A stretch of DNA of 64,000 bases from an uncultured Sulfitobacter sp. (lineage in GTDB: Bacteria; Pseudomonadota; Alphaproteobacteria; Rhodobacterales; Rhodobacteraceae): positions 62,001 through 126,000 of the forward strand of contig NZ_CANMFS010000005.1 of the NCBI RefSeq assembly GCF_947497275.1. Direction: 5' to 3'. Made by a program: the position numbers and the translations under genes. Shown one piece after another: positions 48,194 to 57,965 of this stretch. Numbering within the stretch: the first letter of the stretch is position 1; each line of letters starts with the position of its first letter. The notes below the pieces were generated by a model. That model had not been told where the DNA came from and did no database searches. It saw only the letters and a program-made list of their open reading frames with translations.

Positions 48194-48637
48194 TCAGTCA
48201 AACTTGCGCGATGGCGCCAGAACAGTGGCTTCACCCGCAAGGACCTTCTTGCCGTCGACAGAGCAGTGGCAGTCCATCTTCACGATCCGTTTGGCCGGGT
48301 TGATGTCCGTCACCTTGACCTCGGCATAGACAACATCGCCGGGCCGGACAGGGGCCAGGAACTTGAGCGATTGGCCAAGGTATACCGTGCCATGACCGGG
48401 AAGTTGTTCGCCGATCACCGCGGAGATCAGCCCCGCCGTCAGCATACCGTGCGCGATCCGGCCCTGGAAAATGGTGTCCTGCGCATAGTCGTCGTCGAGG
48501 TGGACGGGATTGCGGTCGGTGGAGACGGTGGCGAACATTTCGATATCTTCGTCCGTGACCTGCTTGCGCAGATAGCGGAACATGCCGATTTCGATGTCTT
48601 CGATAACGATTGTGCCGCGCGGAAGATTATCCAACAT
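48194..48637 (-). CDS. MaoC family dehydratase (PhaJ-like)
   Basis: A 147-residue hotdog-fold protein. The active-site stretch DRNPVHLDDDYA to RIAHGMLTAGL carries the Asp and His of (R)-specific enoyl-CoA hydratases. It may hydrate crotonyl-type CoA esters and feed PHB synthesis, or serve other acyl-CoA pathways. GAAGGG lies upstream of the ATG; a longer frame upstream is open but has no site. It lies 37 bases upstream of ribF on the same strand. Confidence 0.88.
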   Translation of the reverse strand: MLDNLPRGTIVIEDIEIGMFRYLRKQVTDEDIEMFATVSTDRNPVHLDDDYAQDTIFQGRIAHGMLTAGLISAVIGEQLPGHGTVYLGQSLKFLAPVRPGDVVYAEVKVTDINPAKRIVKMDCHCSVDGKKVLAGEATVLAPSRKFD

Positions 48638-48727
48638 TTCACACCCTTCGGTAATAAAGTGACCGTCGAAAGCTCCGACGTGCAACTTAATTACTTTGCG
48701 CACGCAGAAAATCAAGCGAAAAATGGG

Positions 48728-49600
48728 TCAGCGCAATTGTCCTATGGTAAAGGTCGGATCAAGGTTTTCCGCTTTGAGATAAGCGTTTAACGCCTTCTCA
48801 TCGGGTTGGACGCCGGTTCTTGTCTCTGCCACGGCCAGACCGCCAGAGATGAACAGGCAATCTACCCCTTCGTCGATGGCGCCTTTCACATCCGTCGCAA
48901 TGCCGTCCCCGATGGCGAGGATCTTGCTGTCCGGTATCGTATCGTCGAGCTTGCGTAGCCGGCGACGGGCCAGGTCATAGATCGGGGCGTGCGGCTTGCC
49001 GAAATATAGGCTGGTGCCGCCCATTTCGGTGTACATTTTCGCCACGGCGCCCGCGCACCATTCACGCGTCTCGCCGCGGTCCACGACGATATCGGGGTTG
49101 GCACAGAGCAGTTTCAGCCCCCGCGCCAGCGCCTTTTCCAGATCGGCGCGCCATGTCTCGGGCTCCGTCTGCGGCTCGAAGGGGCCGGTGCACACGATGC
49201 CGGTGGCGTCTTCCAGCGGCACGCGGGCGATCTCGACCGGGTTGTCGAGGATTTCGAGTGGATCGAAAAAGCGGCTGTCCGTGACAGGGCCGTAATGCCA
49301 GACATGCTCCCCCACGACACCGGTGTACATCGCAGCCCGCGCTGAATCGCCCGAGGTCGCGATGGCGTCATAGGCGTCTTGGGGTATCTTGAAGTGGTCA
49401 AGTTGTTTGGCCACACCTTTGCGAGGGCGGGGCGAGTTGGTCACAAGAACGACTTTGCCACCGGTCCTGCGATAAGCCTGCAACGCCGCCACGGCGCTCG
49501 GGATCGCGGCGACGCCGTTGTGCACACATCCCCACAGATCGACGAACAACGCGTCGTAGGCGGCAGAGATTTCGGACAAGGCGGGTATGATGCGGGTCAT
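48728..49600 (-). CDS. TIGR01459 family HAD hydrolase
   Basis: A 290-residue HAD-superfamily phosphatase of the NagD-like subclass. Motif I is LFVDLWGCVHNG (about residues 18-29), motif II VLVTNSPRP, and the last motif AIGDGIATDVKGA binds magnesium. The sequence matches TIGR01459, whose substrate is unknown. It lies 90 bases upstream of the MaoC-family gene on the same strand, with no evidence of functional linkage. Confidence 0.9.
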   Translation of the reverse strand: MTRIIPALSEISAAYDALFVDLWGCVHNGVAAIPSAVAALQAYRRTGGKVVLVTNSPRPRKGVAKQLDHFKIPQDAYDAIATSGDSARAAMYTGVVGEHVWHYGPVTDSRFFDPLEILDNPVEIARVPLEDATGIVCTGPFEPQTEPETWRADLEKALARGLKLLCANPDIVVDRGETREWCAGAVAKMYTEMGGTSLYFGKPHAPIYDLARRRLRKLDDTIPDSKILAIGDGIATDVKGAIDEGVDCLFISGGLAVAETRTGVQPDEKALNAYLKAENLDPTFTIGQLR

Positions 49601-49683
49601 GGGACGGGCTCCGGACAGGGGTTGATCGCCGCTTAAAGCACGCGGGTGCCTGATGCAAAGCGGGCGCGATACAGCGCGCGGAA

Positions 49684-49709
49684 AAGGCTCTCTTTTTCAA
49701 GAGAGCCTT
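49684..49709 (-). terminator. Terminator hairpin after Mn pyrophosphatase gene
   Basis: A 9-bp inverted repeat (AAGGCTCTC / GAGAGCCTT) with an 8-base A/T-rich loop lies 26 bases after the ppaC stop. The T run on the minus strand is short, so termination is likely but not certain. Confidence 0.6.
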
Positions 49710-49734
49710 CGAGGTTTTTTGGCAAGGCGAGGCT

Positions 49735-50655
49735 TCAGATCTTAAGATTGGGGATGATCTGCTTTTTGCGGCTCATGACGCCGGGCAGCACCACGGTGTC
49801 GCCCGAAACGGTGACGTCAAAGGATTTCTCGGCCATCGTCTTGGTCAGATCGTTGGGGATCATCATTGTTGCTTCTTCGTTCAGGATGTCGACGACGAAC
49901 AGCAAAACCTGATCCGCCCCGTCCGCCTGCGCGACACCGGGCATCGCTGCCATCAACGCATCCTTGCGGCTCAAAATCTGGTCGGGAGACGTTGTCTCAA
50001 GAACCGAGACGCGGAATTGCATCCCGTCGAGTTCGTATTCCTTGCTATCCATGCGCAGCAATTCTGGCTCGGAGAAAGAAGAGACATCGGATTTCGCTGC
50101 GAACATCTTTGCCGCGTAGGACGACATGTCGATCTCCAGTTCCTCGGCCAGCGACCACGCGATTGCCTTGTCTTCCTGCGTCGTCGTGGGCGAGCGGAAT
50201 TCGAGCGTGTCGGACAGGATGCATGTCAGCATCGCGCCTTTGATCTCGGCAGGCATCTGCGCGATGTCGCTGCCGATCATCTTCCACATGATCGTGGCGG
50301 TGCAAGCCAAAGGCTCAATCCGGATTTCCAACGGTGCGACAGTTTCTATACCGCCGACAAGGCGGTGGTGGTCGATGATGGCGGTAATGTTCGCCTCGTT
50401 GATGTTGTCAGGCAGCTCCGCCGGGTTGTTGGTGTCTACGATTACGACGTCCTGACCGGCGTCAATGCCCTTGATGATCTCGGGCTTGTCGAGGTTCCAG
50501 TGGTCGAGCATGAACAGGGCTTCGGTATTCGGCTCTCCGAGCAGCGCGGGCTTGGCTTCGATGCCTTTGATCCGGTTGAGGTACCAGGCCCAGATGATCG
50601 GGCTGCCGGTGCTGTCGGTGTCAGGGGATTTATGGCCGAATACAAGCGTTGTCAT
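49735..50655 (-). CDS. ppaC: Manganese-dependent inorganic pyrophosphatase (family II)
   Basis: A 306-residue DHH-family enzyme that hydrolyses pyrophosphate with Mn2+ or Co2+. Motifs: GHKSPDTDST (residues 7-16), VIVDTNN, the DHH motif IIDHHRL and the C-terminal SRKDALM / MSRKKQI phosphate-binding region. Domains are complete and no CBS insertion is present. The ATG is preceded by GGAGTC-like sequence. Family II enzymes are less usual in alphaproteobacteria than family I, though I recall them in marine Rhodobacterales. Confidence 0.94.
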   Translation of the reverse strand: MTTLVFGHKSPDTDSTGSPIIWAWYLNRIKGIEAKPALLGEPNTEALFMLDHWNLDKPEIIKGIDAGQDVVIVDTNNPAELPDNINEANITAIIDHHRLVGGIETVAPLEIRIEPLACTATIMWKMIGSDIAQMPAEIKGAMLTCILSDTLEFRSPTTTQEDKAIAWSLAEELEIDMSSYAAKMFAAKSDVSSFSEPELLRMDSKEYELDGMQFRVSVLETTSPDQILSRKDALMAAMPGVAQADGADQVLLFVVDILNEEATMMIPNDLTKTMAEKSFDVTVSGDTVVLPGVMSRKKQIIPNLKI

Positions 50656-50755
50656 AGCGGACTCCTAATGAGGTGAAATGCAATTTTTCGCGCCTTATAG
50701 CAGGATCGGGTACGGTGTCACGGGGATACGGTGTGCCCGATGCGGGGCTGCGCGG

Positions 50756-51109
50756 CTAAAGCCCCAGTGTCGCGCGCCTCTTCGCGGTAAGCCCCGCCGC
50801 GACCATATCGAAGGAGGCGCGAATGTGGTCGCGCAAACTCTCGTCGGAAAGACCGGGTGTGTCGAACTGCTGTATCCATTTTAACCCGCGCGACGCCATG
50901 TAGGGTGCGGGGCGCAAGCCGGGGCTGTCCGACAGGATCTCGAACGCCAGATCGGAGGTCTTGAAGGTAACGGTGGCGCTGGTATCGGCCATGCCGACAA
51001 TGGCGAACATCTTTCCGCCGATCTTGTAGACATCGGCATTGCCCCACTGCACGACATGGGTAGCATGGGGCAGGGCGGCACAAAAGCTGTTTAGCTCGTC
51101 GTGGGTCAT
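50756..51109 (-). CDS. MmcQ/YjbR family protein
   Basis: A 117-residue protein with the YjbR pattern: CAALPHATHVVQWGNADVYKIGGKMFAI, then LSDSPGLRPAPYMASRGLKWIQ. The family has a double-wing DNA-binding-like fold but unknown role. It is divergent from the DUF2161 gene, with 54 bases between starts. Confidence 0.9.
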   Translation of the reverse strand: MTHDELNSFCAALPHATHVVQWGNADVYKIGGKMFAIVGMADTSATVTFKTSDLAFEILSDSPGLRPAPYMASRGLKWIQQFDTPGLSDESLRDHIRASFDMVAAGLTAKRRATLGL

Positions 51110-51163
51110 GCCGCGATGCTATAAGGATTCACGGCGTGCGTGAATACTGTTAGTTTGCCAGCC

Positions 51164-51841
51164 ATGAGCAGCGCCCGCGAAACCGATCTGTATCCCCCCG
51201 TAAAGGCATTTCTCGAAGATCAGGGGTATACCGTGAAAGCCGAAGTCGGTGCGGCCGATGTGGTTGCCGTGCGCGGCGGCGAAGCGCCTGTCGTGGTGGA
51301 GTTGAAACTGGGATTCAGTCTTGCGCTCTTTCACCAATGCTTGGAGCGGCTGAAGTTGACCGACGACGTCTATCTTGCGGTTGCGCGACAGCCGGGCAAG
51401 CGGTTTGCGAAATCGGTCAAGGCGAACACCGTGCTGGCGCGCAGGCTTGGCATCGGGCTGATGACGGTGCGGGTATCGGACGGGCTGGTCGAGGTACACT
51501 GTGATCCGGGTCCCTACGCGCCGCGCAAGAACAGCAAGCGCAAAGCGCAGCTCTTGCGCGAATTCGCCCGCCGTCAGGGCGATCCGAACGCGGGCGGGCA
51601 GACGCGCGCCGGGCTTGTGACTGCCTACCGTCAGGACGCATTGAAGATTGCGGTTTACCTTTACGAAGCCGGTGCCAGCAAGGGGGCCGACGTGGCGCGC
51701 GAAGCGGCGGTGGCCAAGGCCACGACGATGATGCGCGACAACCACTATGGCTGGTTCGAAAAGGTCGACAAAGGCGTCTACGGGCTGAGCCCTGCAGGCG
51801 CGCAGGCGGTCGCGGTTGCGGATCGGGTTCTGGGTGCGTAA
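51164..51841 (+). CDS. DUF2161 (PD-(D/E)XK-like phosphodiesterase) protein
   Basis: A 225-residue soluble protein. ETDLYPPVKAFLEDQGY and GAADVVAVRGGEAPVVVELKLGFS show the D...ExK core of PD-(D/E)XK nuclease folds (Asp about 33, ExK about 49-51). The C-terminal half includes a winged-helix-like region ending in HYGWFEKVDKGVYGLSPAG. I recall this family as DUF2161, whose role is unknown. The ATG at 51164 is preferred; a GTG eight codons earlier is open. Confidence 0.85.
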   Translation: MSSARETDLYPPVKAFLEDQGYTVKAEVGAADVVAVRGGEAPVVVELKLGFSLALFHQCLERLKLTDDVYLAVARQPGKRFAKSVKANTVLARRLGIGLMTVRVSDGLVEVHCDPGPYAPRKNSKRKAQLLREFARRQGDPNAGGQTRAGLVTAYRQDALKIAVYLYEAGASKGADVAREAAVAKATTMMRDNHYGWFEKVDKGVYGLSPAGAQAVAVADRVLGA

Positions 51842-51915
51842 GCACGGGGTCCGGTCAGGGCCTGTCCGGTCAAGTTGCGCGACCCTCGAAGCGCCACAAA
51901 ATTTCGCCGATACTT

Positions 51916-51944
51916 CTTGACTCACCACGCTGCGATCCCTAGCT
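51916..51944 (+). promoter_or_regulatory. Sigma32-type promoter of groESL
   Basis: CTTGAC, 15 bases, then CCCTAGCT closely follows the heat-shock consensus CTTGAA-N13-15-CCCCATNT. A sigma70-type reading of the same bases (TTGACT-N17-TAGCTA) is also possible. It lies about 110 bases before groES and just upstream of the CIRCE element. Confidence 0.65.
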
Positions 51945-51953
51945 AACCAATCG

Positions 51954-51980
51954 TTAGCACTCGCCTGGTGTGAGTGATAA
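51954..51980. promoter_or_regulatory. CIRCE operator (HrcA site)
   Basis: TTAGCACTC, 9 bases, then GAGTGATAA. This matches the CIRCE consensus TTAGCACTC-N9-GAGTGCTAA with one mismatch in the second arm. It overlaps the likely transcription start, as expected for repression by HrcA. Confidence 0.92.
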
Positions 51981-52050
51981 TGGCTGCGGTGTCCGTCAAC
52001 GATCCGCGGCCCCCCGAATATGAAACTTTGAGCATCAAGGAGCTACAAAG

Positions 52051-52338
52051 ATGGCATTGAAACCGCTTCACGACCGCGTGCTGGTCAAGCGCACAGAAAG
52101 CGAAGAGAAAACTGCTGGCGGGTTGATTATTCCCGATAGCGCGAAAGAAAAGCCCTCCGAGGGCCAGGTCGTCTCCGTTGGCGATGGCGCGCGCAAGGAC
52201 AGCGGCGAGTTGATCGCACCTGCGGTAAAAGCTGGCGACAAGATCCTGTTCGGCAAATGGTCCGGCACGGAAGTCACCGTCGACGGCGAAGAAATGCTGA
52301 TGATGAAAGAAAGCGACATCATGGGGATCATCGAGTAA
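52051..52338 (+). CDS. groES: Co-chaperonin GroES
   Basis: A 95-residue GroES that caps the GroEL ring. [31 protein letters not shown] (mobile loop) and [30 protein letters not shown] are diagnostic. AAGGAG lies upstream of the ATG. It is the first gene of groESL, controlled by CIRCE and probably sigma32. Confidence 0.98.
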   Translation: MALKPLHDRVLVKRTESEEKTAGGLIIPDSAKEKPSEGQVVSVGDGARKDSGELIAPAVKAGDKILFGKWSGTEVTVDGEEMLMMKESDIMGIIE

Positions 52339-52408
52339 GCCCACCGGCCGAAAGACGGGCCGCGCGAGCGGCCACCCGATGAGAACGCTCACATCAACCA
52401 AATTTTAG

Positions 52409-54073
<1,665 letters not shown>

Positions 54074-54117
54074 TCACGCCTGCCAGGCAAATCCGCGCAC
54101 TGTAAAGACGCGCAAAG

Positions 54118-54141
54118 CAAAGGGCCCTGCGGGGCCCTTTG
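54118..54141 (+). terminator. Rho-independent terminator after groEL
   Basis: A 10-bp stem (CAAAGGGCCC / GGGCCCTTTG) with a 4-base loop lies 44 bases after the groEL stop. The A-rich and T-rich stem ends serve as the tail. Confidence 0.8.
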
Positions 54142-54227
54142 TCATGTCGGAAGTCGTGTTGAGAGCTTAACGCCTTGGCAAGGATACCTCTGCTAGTCTC
54201 GAAAGGGAGTGAGAGGGAAGATGTCTT

Positions 54228-54962
54228 ATGCCCATGTCTGTTTCCGATGTTACCCGTCCCGAGAGGAAGGGTTCTGGCCCGGCCACTCAGGACATTGATG
54301 ATTTCATCTATCTGATGAGCCATGATGTGCGCGCTTCCGTGCGGGCCTTGCTGGAGTTGCCGCAGTGGATAGTCGAAGATCTCGAAGAGGCAGGCGTTGA
54401 CGCGTCCGGTTCGGTTGGCGAGACCATCGAAATGATGAACCGTCATAGCGCACGGCTGGACCGGATGCTTGTCGATCTGCTTGCCTATTCGCGGATTGGC
54501 CGTATGCAGGGAATGGATCTGGTCGACGTGGATGCCGCGCTGGACGAGGTGCTCGGCGTGCTCACAATTCCGAAAGGATTTCACGTATCGCGAAATATTG
54601 CGTGCCGTTACTGTCTGATCGGACAGCAGGACATCCTGACGCTATGGAGCGCGCTGATCGGCAACGCCGTGAAACACCATCACCTGTCCTCAGGACACAT
54701 TACTCTGGCGACAAGGGCGGAAGGGGATATGATTCGGTTTACCGTGTGTGATGACGGACCCGGGATACCCGAAGAGTTCCGTGCGAAAGTGCTCGGCGCG
54801 ATGACCACCTTGCGTCCCCGCGATGAGGTCGAAGGCAGCGGCATGGGACTGGCCAACATTCGCAAGATCGCGGAGCACTACGGCGGCACCGTCTCGCTGT
54901 CGGCGGCCGAACCAGGGCAGGACGGCCTGCGCGTGGACCTGCTGTTGCGGCGCGGCGATTGA
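54228..54962 (+). CDS. Cytoplasmic sensor histidine kinase
   Basis: A 244-residue kinase with no membrane segment and only about 20 residues before the H-box. The dimerisation helix has FIYLMSHDVRASVRAL with the phosphorylated His32, resembling phytochrome-type kinases (SHDLR). The ATPase domain has LIGNAVKHH (N-box), DDGPGIP (G1) and GSGMGLANI (G2). All catalytic elements are present but no sensor domain, so input must come from a partner or small molecule. A response regulator gene follows 132 bases downstream and is the likely partner. Confidence 0.9.
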   Translation: MPMSVSDVTRPERKGSGPATQDIDDFIYLMSHDVRASVRALLELPQWIVEDLEEAGVDASGSVGETIEMMNRHSARLDRMLVDLLAYSRIGRMQGMDLVDVDAALDEVLGVLTIPKGFHVSRNIACRYCLIGQQDILTLWSALIGNAVKHHHLSSGHITLATRAEGDMIRFTVCDDGPGIPEEFRAKVLGAMTTLRPRDEVEGSGMGLANIRKIAEHYGGTVSLSAAEPGQDGLRVDLLLRRGD

Positions 54963-55094
54963 AACGCAAAGTTTAGCAGTTTTCTTCGATAATCCTTTAC
55001 AGATAAATACTTTTTCATCCCGTCGCGTTTATCTTTTGAAAGGTCCACAGGCGCTATTCTGATCACGGTGAGTAAATCTGTGGGAGAATAAGCA

Positions 55095-55757
55095 ATGTCA
55101 TTGCCTGTCGAAGTCATCGGTCCCGAAGGGGGAGCCTTTCCGCCCGTCATCAAAGCCCTGCTGCTGGACGACAGCACATTTGATCGGGCGCGGATCCGGC
55201 GGCTGGGCCAGAAAACCGATCTGGCACTCCAGCTGGACGAGGTGTCCAGCATCGCGGAAATGAAGGACGCCGTCGCCCGGCAGGTATTCGATCTGATCAT
55301 GATCGATTACCGCTTGCCGCAGGGCGACGGGTTGGGTGTGCTCGACTACATCCAGCACAGCCCGCTGAATCGGGACACGGCGACGATCATGGTCACCGGC
55401 GAGGCGGACATGGAAACAGCCGTCACGGCAATGCGCAACGGCTGTCACGACTTCCTGACCAAAGACGGCATGACCGCCGATCAGCTGCGCACGGCGATGA
55501 CGACGGCCATAGGCACGGCGCGCCACAACCGTGAACTGGCGGTGCAACACGCGCATCAGCGCGAGGTTATACGTGAGGGCCTGACAGCAGCGTTGATGGA
55601 CGAAAAGGTGCAGGGCACCGTGGTGTCGATGTTCCGCTCCCAGGTCGACGCCGCGCTTGGTGCGCAGGCGCGTGTGGGGGCAACGGACGACCACCGCGAC
55701 CTCGACGTCTTTCTTGCCACAATTCAGGACGACGAGGACGATTTCATCTTTAACTAG
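55095..55757 (+). CDS. Response regulator (receiver domain with helical tail)
   Basis: A 220-residue protein. The receiver domain (about 20-140) has the acidic pair Asp25-Asp26, the phospho-acceptor Asp71 in IMIDYRLPQGDG, Thr in MVTGEAD and Lys in LTKDGM. The remaining about 80 residues are helical and acidic at the end (DDEDDFIF) and lack any DNA-binding or enzymatic domain that I recognise. It may act through protein contacts. It lies 132 bases after the histidine kinase gene. Confidence 0.87.
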   Translation: MSLPVEVIGPEGGAFPPVIKALLLDDSTFDRARIRRLGQKTDLALQLDEVSSIAEMKDAVARQVFDLIMIDYRLPQGDGLGVLDYIQHSPLNRDTATIMVTGEADMETAVTAMRNGCHDFLTKDGMTADQLRTAMTTAIGTARHNRELAVQHAHQREVIREGLTAALMDEKVQGTVVSMFRSQVDAALGAQARVGATDDHRDLDVFLATIQDDEDDFIFN

Positions 55758-55821
55758 AGAGGCATGGACTGCGCCGGTTTCTGCCGTGGCGTTCAGCCGG
55801 TTCGCGCGATAGAGAGCGGGC

Positions 55822-56652
55822 ATGCGCCTTCTTCTTCTGACCACGCTGACATTGCTGGCCTTCGCCGCCAATTCCGTCCTCGCGCGCGCGGCGATCGGGG
55901 GCGGGTACATTGATCCTGCGGCGTTTACGGCGCTGCGCGTGGTTTCGGGTGCCGCGATGCTGGGCCTTATCCTCGCACTGCGCGCCCGGTCGCTCCCGCT
56001 AAAGGGCAGGGCGCGCGTCGTGGGTGCCGCCAGTCTGGCGGTTTACATGGTCGGCTTTTCACTGGCCTACCGTACGCTCGATGCGGGTCTGGGTGCGCTG
56101 ATCTTGTTCGGCGTGACGCAGATTACGATGTTCCTGTTCGCGGCGATCGCGGGAACAGCACCCAATGTGCGGCAGGTTTCGGGCGCTTTGGTTGCGTTCA
56201 GCGGCCTCACCGTCCTGTTGTGGCCCGGACCGGCAAGCCTGACCGACCCTGCGGGTGCCGTGCTGATGGTGGCCGCCGGTCTGGGGTGGGGTATCTATAC
56301 CATCGCGGGGCGGATGGCAGAGGATCCGCTGGCAGCGACGGCCGCGAATTTCGTGTTGTGCACGCCAGTCGTGGCGTTGTTGCTGTTCGCCTCGACCACG
56401 GAATGGAGTGTGCCCGGTGTGGCGCTGGCAGGTGCGAGCGGCGCGGTTACTTCCGGTCTCGGCTATGCCTTGTGGTACGCGGTTCTGCCGCATCTGCGCA
56501 CGACGACCGCCGCAGTGGTCCAGCTCGTGGTGCCGGTCCTCGCGATCGCGGGCGGCGCGGTGATCCTTGGGGAGGAAGTGCCGATGATCGTCGCCGTTGC
56601 GACCGTCCTCGTTCTGGGGGGCATCGGATTGGCCGTGACCGCGAAACGCTAG
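55822..56652 (+). CDS. EamA (DMT) family transporter
   Basis: A 276-residue membrane protein of ten predicted spans with the duplicated EamA arrangement: the first half begins FAANSVLARAAIGG, the second includes GLGWGIYTIAGRMAED and PVLAIAGGAVILGEEVP. Such proteins export or import small metabolites; the substrate cannot be predicted. It starts 64 bases after the response regulator gene and converges with the NUDIX gene with a 4-base overlap. Confidence 0.88.
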   Translation: MRLLLLTTLTLLAFAANSVLARAAIGGGYIDPAAFTALRVVSGAAMLGLILALRARSLPLKGRARVVGAASLAVYMVGFSLAYRTLDAGLGALILFGVTQITMFLFAAIAGTAPNVRQVSGALVAFSGLTVLLWPGPASLTDPAGAVLMVAAGLGWGIYTIAGRMAEDPLAATAANFVLCTPVVALLLFASTTEWSVPGVALAGASGAVTSGLGYALWYAVLPHLRTTTAAVVQLVVPVLAIAGGAVILGEEVPMIVAVATVLVLGGIGLAVTAKR

Positions 56653-57107
56653 GCGACCAACGGTTCCAGCGGATCGTACATCGGTGCATCGGCATCCTGC
56701 CACGCGACGGCGGCGAGGCTGTCGGGCTTGACGCGCAGTGCCGCCATCTCGTGACGGCTGACCCATCGGCGGTCGGTTACAATGTCCTCGATGTCGCGCC
56801 ACGTCGCGTCAATTGCCGCCGACCCGATCACCGAGCAGCGGAAATAGACATCGACCTGGTGAAAATCCCGGTCGGGGGCGTGAAACTCATTCACAAGGCA
56901 AGGCGCGCCGACGGTGATGCGCAGTCCTGTTTCCTCGAACACCTCCCGTTGCAGGTTCTCCGGGAGCGCACTGCCACGCTCTACACCGCCGCCCGGCGCG
57001 CACATCAGATCGCTTTTGCCATCGGGCCATGCGTTCACCAGAAGCAGTCGGTCCTCATGCATGATGATCGCACGCACGGCAAGGCGGGGAGAGGCAGCGG
57101 CGGTCAT
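56649..57107 (-). CDS. NUDIX hydrolase
   Basis: A 152-residue NUDIX protein. The Nudix box runs from GGGVERGS to REVFEETGL with the required REVxEE residues, so it is probably an active pyrophosphohydrolase on a nucleoside diphosphate derivative or similar compound. AAGGAG lies about 11 bases before the chosen ATG. A longer upstream frame lacks support. It converges with the EamA gene and diverges from the lipase gene. Confidence 0.9.
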   Translation of the reverse strand: MTAAASPRLAVRAIIMHEDRLLLVNAWPDGKSDLMCAPGGGVERGSALPENLQREVFEETGLRITVGAPCLVNEFHAPDRDFHQVDVYFRCSVIGSAAIDATWRDIEDIVTDRRWVSRHEMAALRVKPDSLAAVAWQDADAPMYDPLEPLVA

Positions 57108-57188
57108 CGGCGATAAAGCTCCTTTTGGCGGGTGTGAGGTACGAGACGGCTGTTTAAACGCCCGCTCTTTCACACTACATAGCGCAGG

Positions 57189-57965
57189 ATGAGAATGGCG
57201 ATGATCATATGTGCCCTGTTGCTGACGGCAAGCGCCGTGGATGCGCGTTGTGTGGTCCTGCTGCACGGGTTGGCCCGTACCGAGACGTCATTCGCATTGA
57301 TGGAAGCGGCGCTGCAAGCGGAAGGCTGGAAGGTCGTACGGCCCGGCTATCCGTCGACCGAAGCGCCGATCGAACAGCTCACCCATGAGACATTACCCGC
57401 CGCTGTTGCGGCCTGTGGCACTGAAAAGGTCGATTTCGTGACCCATTCGATGGGGGGAATCCTTGTGCGCCAATGGGCCAGCGAGGCGGGTGCCGACCGG
57501 ATCGGCCGTGTCGTGATGCTCAGCCCGCCGAACGGCGGCAGCGAGATCGTCGACGAGCTCCGTGATGTGGTGGTTTTCGATTGGGTCAACGGGCCTGCGG
57601 GATTGCAGATGGGTACCGGCGCGGAGTCTCTGCCGCGCAACCTTCCGCCCGCCAACTTCGATCTGGGCATCATCGCGGGTTCGCAATCGCTTAACCCCTA
57701 TTTTTCGTCACTGCTGCCCGGACCGGACGACGGCAAGGTGTCCGTCGCCTCGACGCGGTTGCGCGGTATGAACGATCATATCGTTCTGCCGGTTACGCAT
57801 ACCTTCATGATGAACAACCCCCGCGTGATCGCCGAAGCCGTTACATTCCTGCGCACAGGGCATTTCGATCATGGGCTCACGCTTCTTGATGCAGTACTGG
57901 ACCAGCTTGGCTGCCCCGAGGCTGAGTGCCTGCCGGGCATAGAGGCGTCCGATGCTGAACGTTGA
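57189..57965 (+). CDS. Exported lipase-like alpha/beta hydrolase
   Basis: A 258-residue protein with a signal peptide (cleavage near VDARC, residue 20). [11 protein letters not shown] provides the oxyanion region, and [10 protein letters not shown] carries the nucleophile Ser (about 87). The His in the [12 protein letters not shown] region is the likely catalytic His. It resembles bacterial triacylglycerol lipase or PGAP1-type proteins and acts in the periplasm or outside. Its stop overlaps the phnM start by 14 bases. Confidence 0.85.
   Translation: MRMAMIICALLLTASAVDARCVVLLHGLARTETSFALMEAALQAEGWKVVRPGYPSTEAPIEQLTHETLPAAVAACGTEKVDFVTHSMGGILVRQWASEAGADRIGRVVMLSPPNGGSEIVDELRDVVVFDWVNGPAGLQMGTGAESLPRNLPPANFDLGIIAGSQSLNPYFSSLLPGPDDGKVSVASTRLRGMNDHIVLPVTHTFMMNNPRVIAEAVTFLRTGHFDHGLTLLDAVLDQLGCPEAECLPGIEASDAER

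Noticed and set aside
48194-48637. Assigning the MaoC protein as part of a PHB operon
   Set aside because: It is PhaJ-like but 30 kb from phaA and phaB and next to ribF, so a PHB role is only a possibility.
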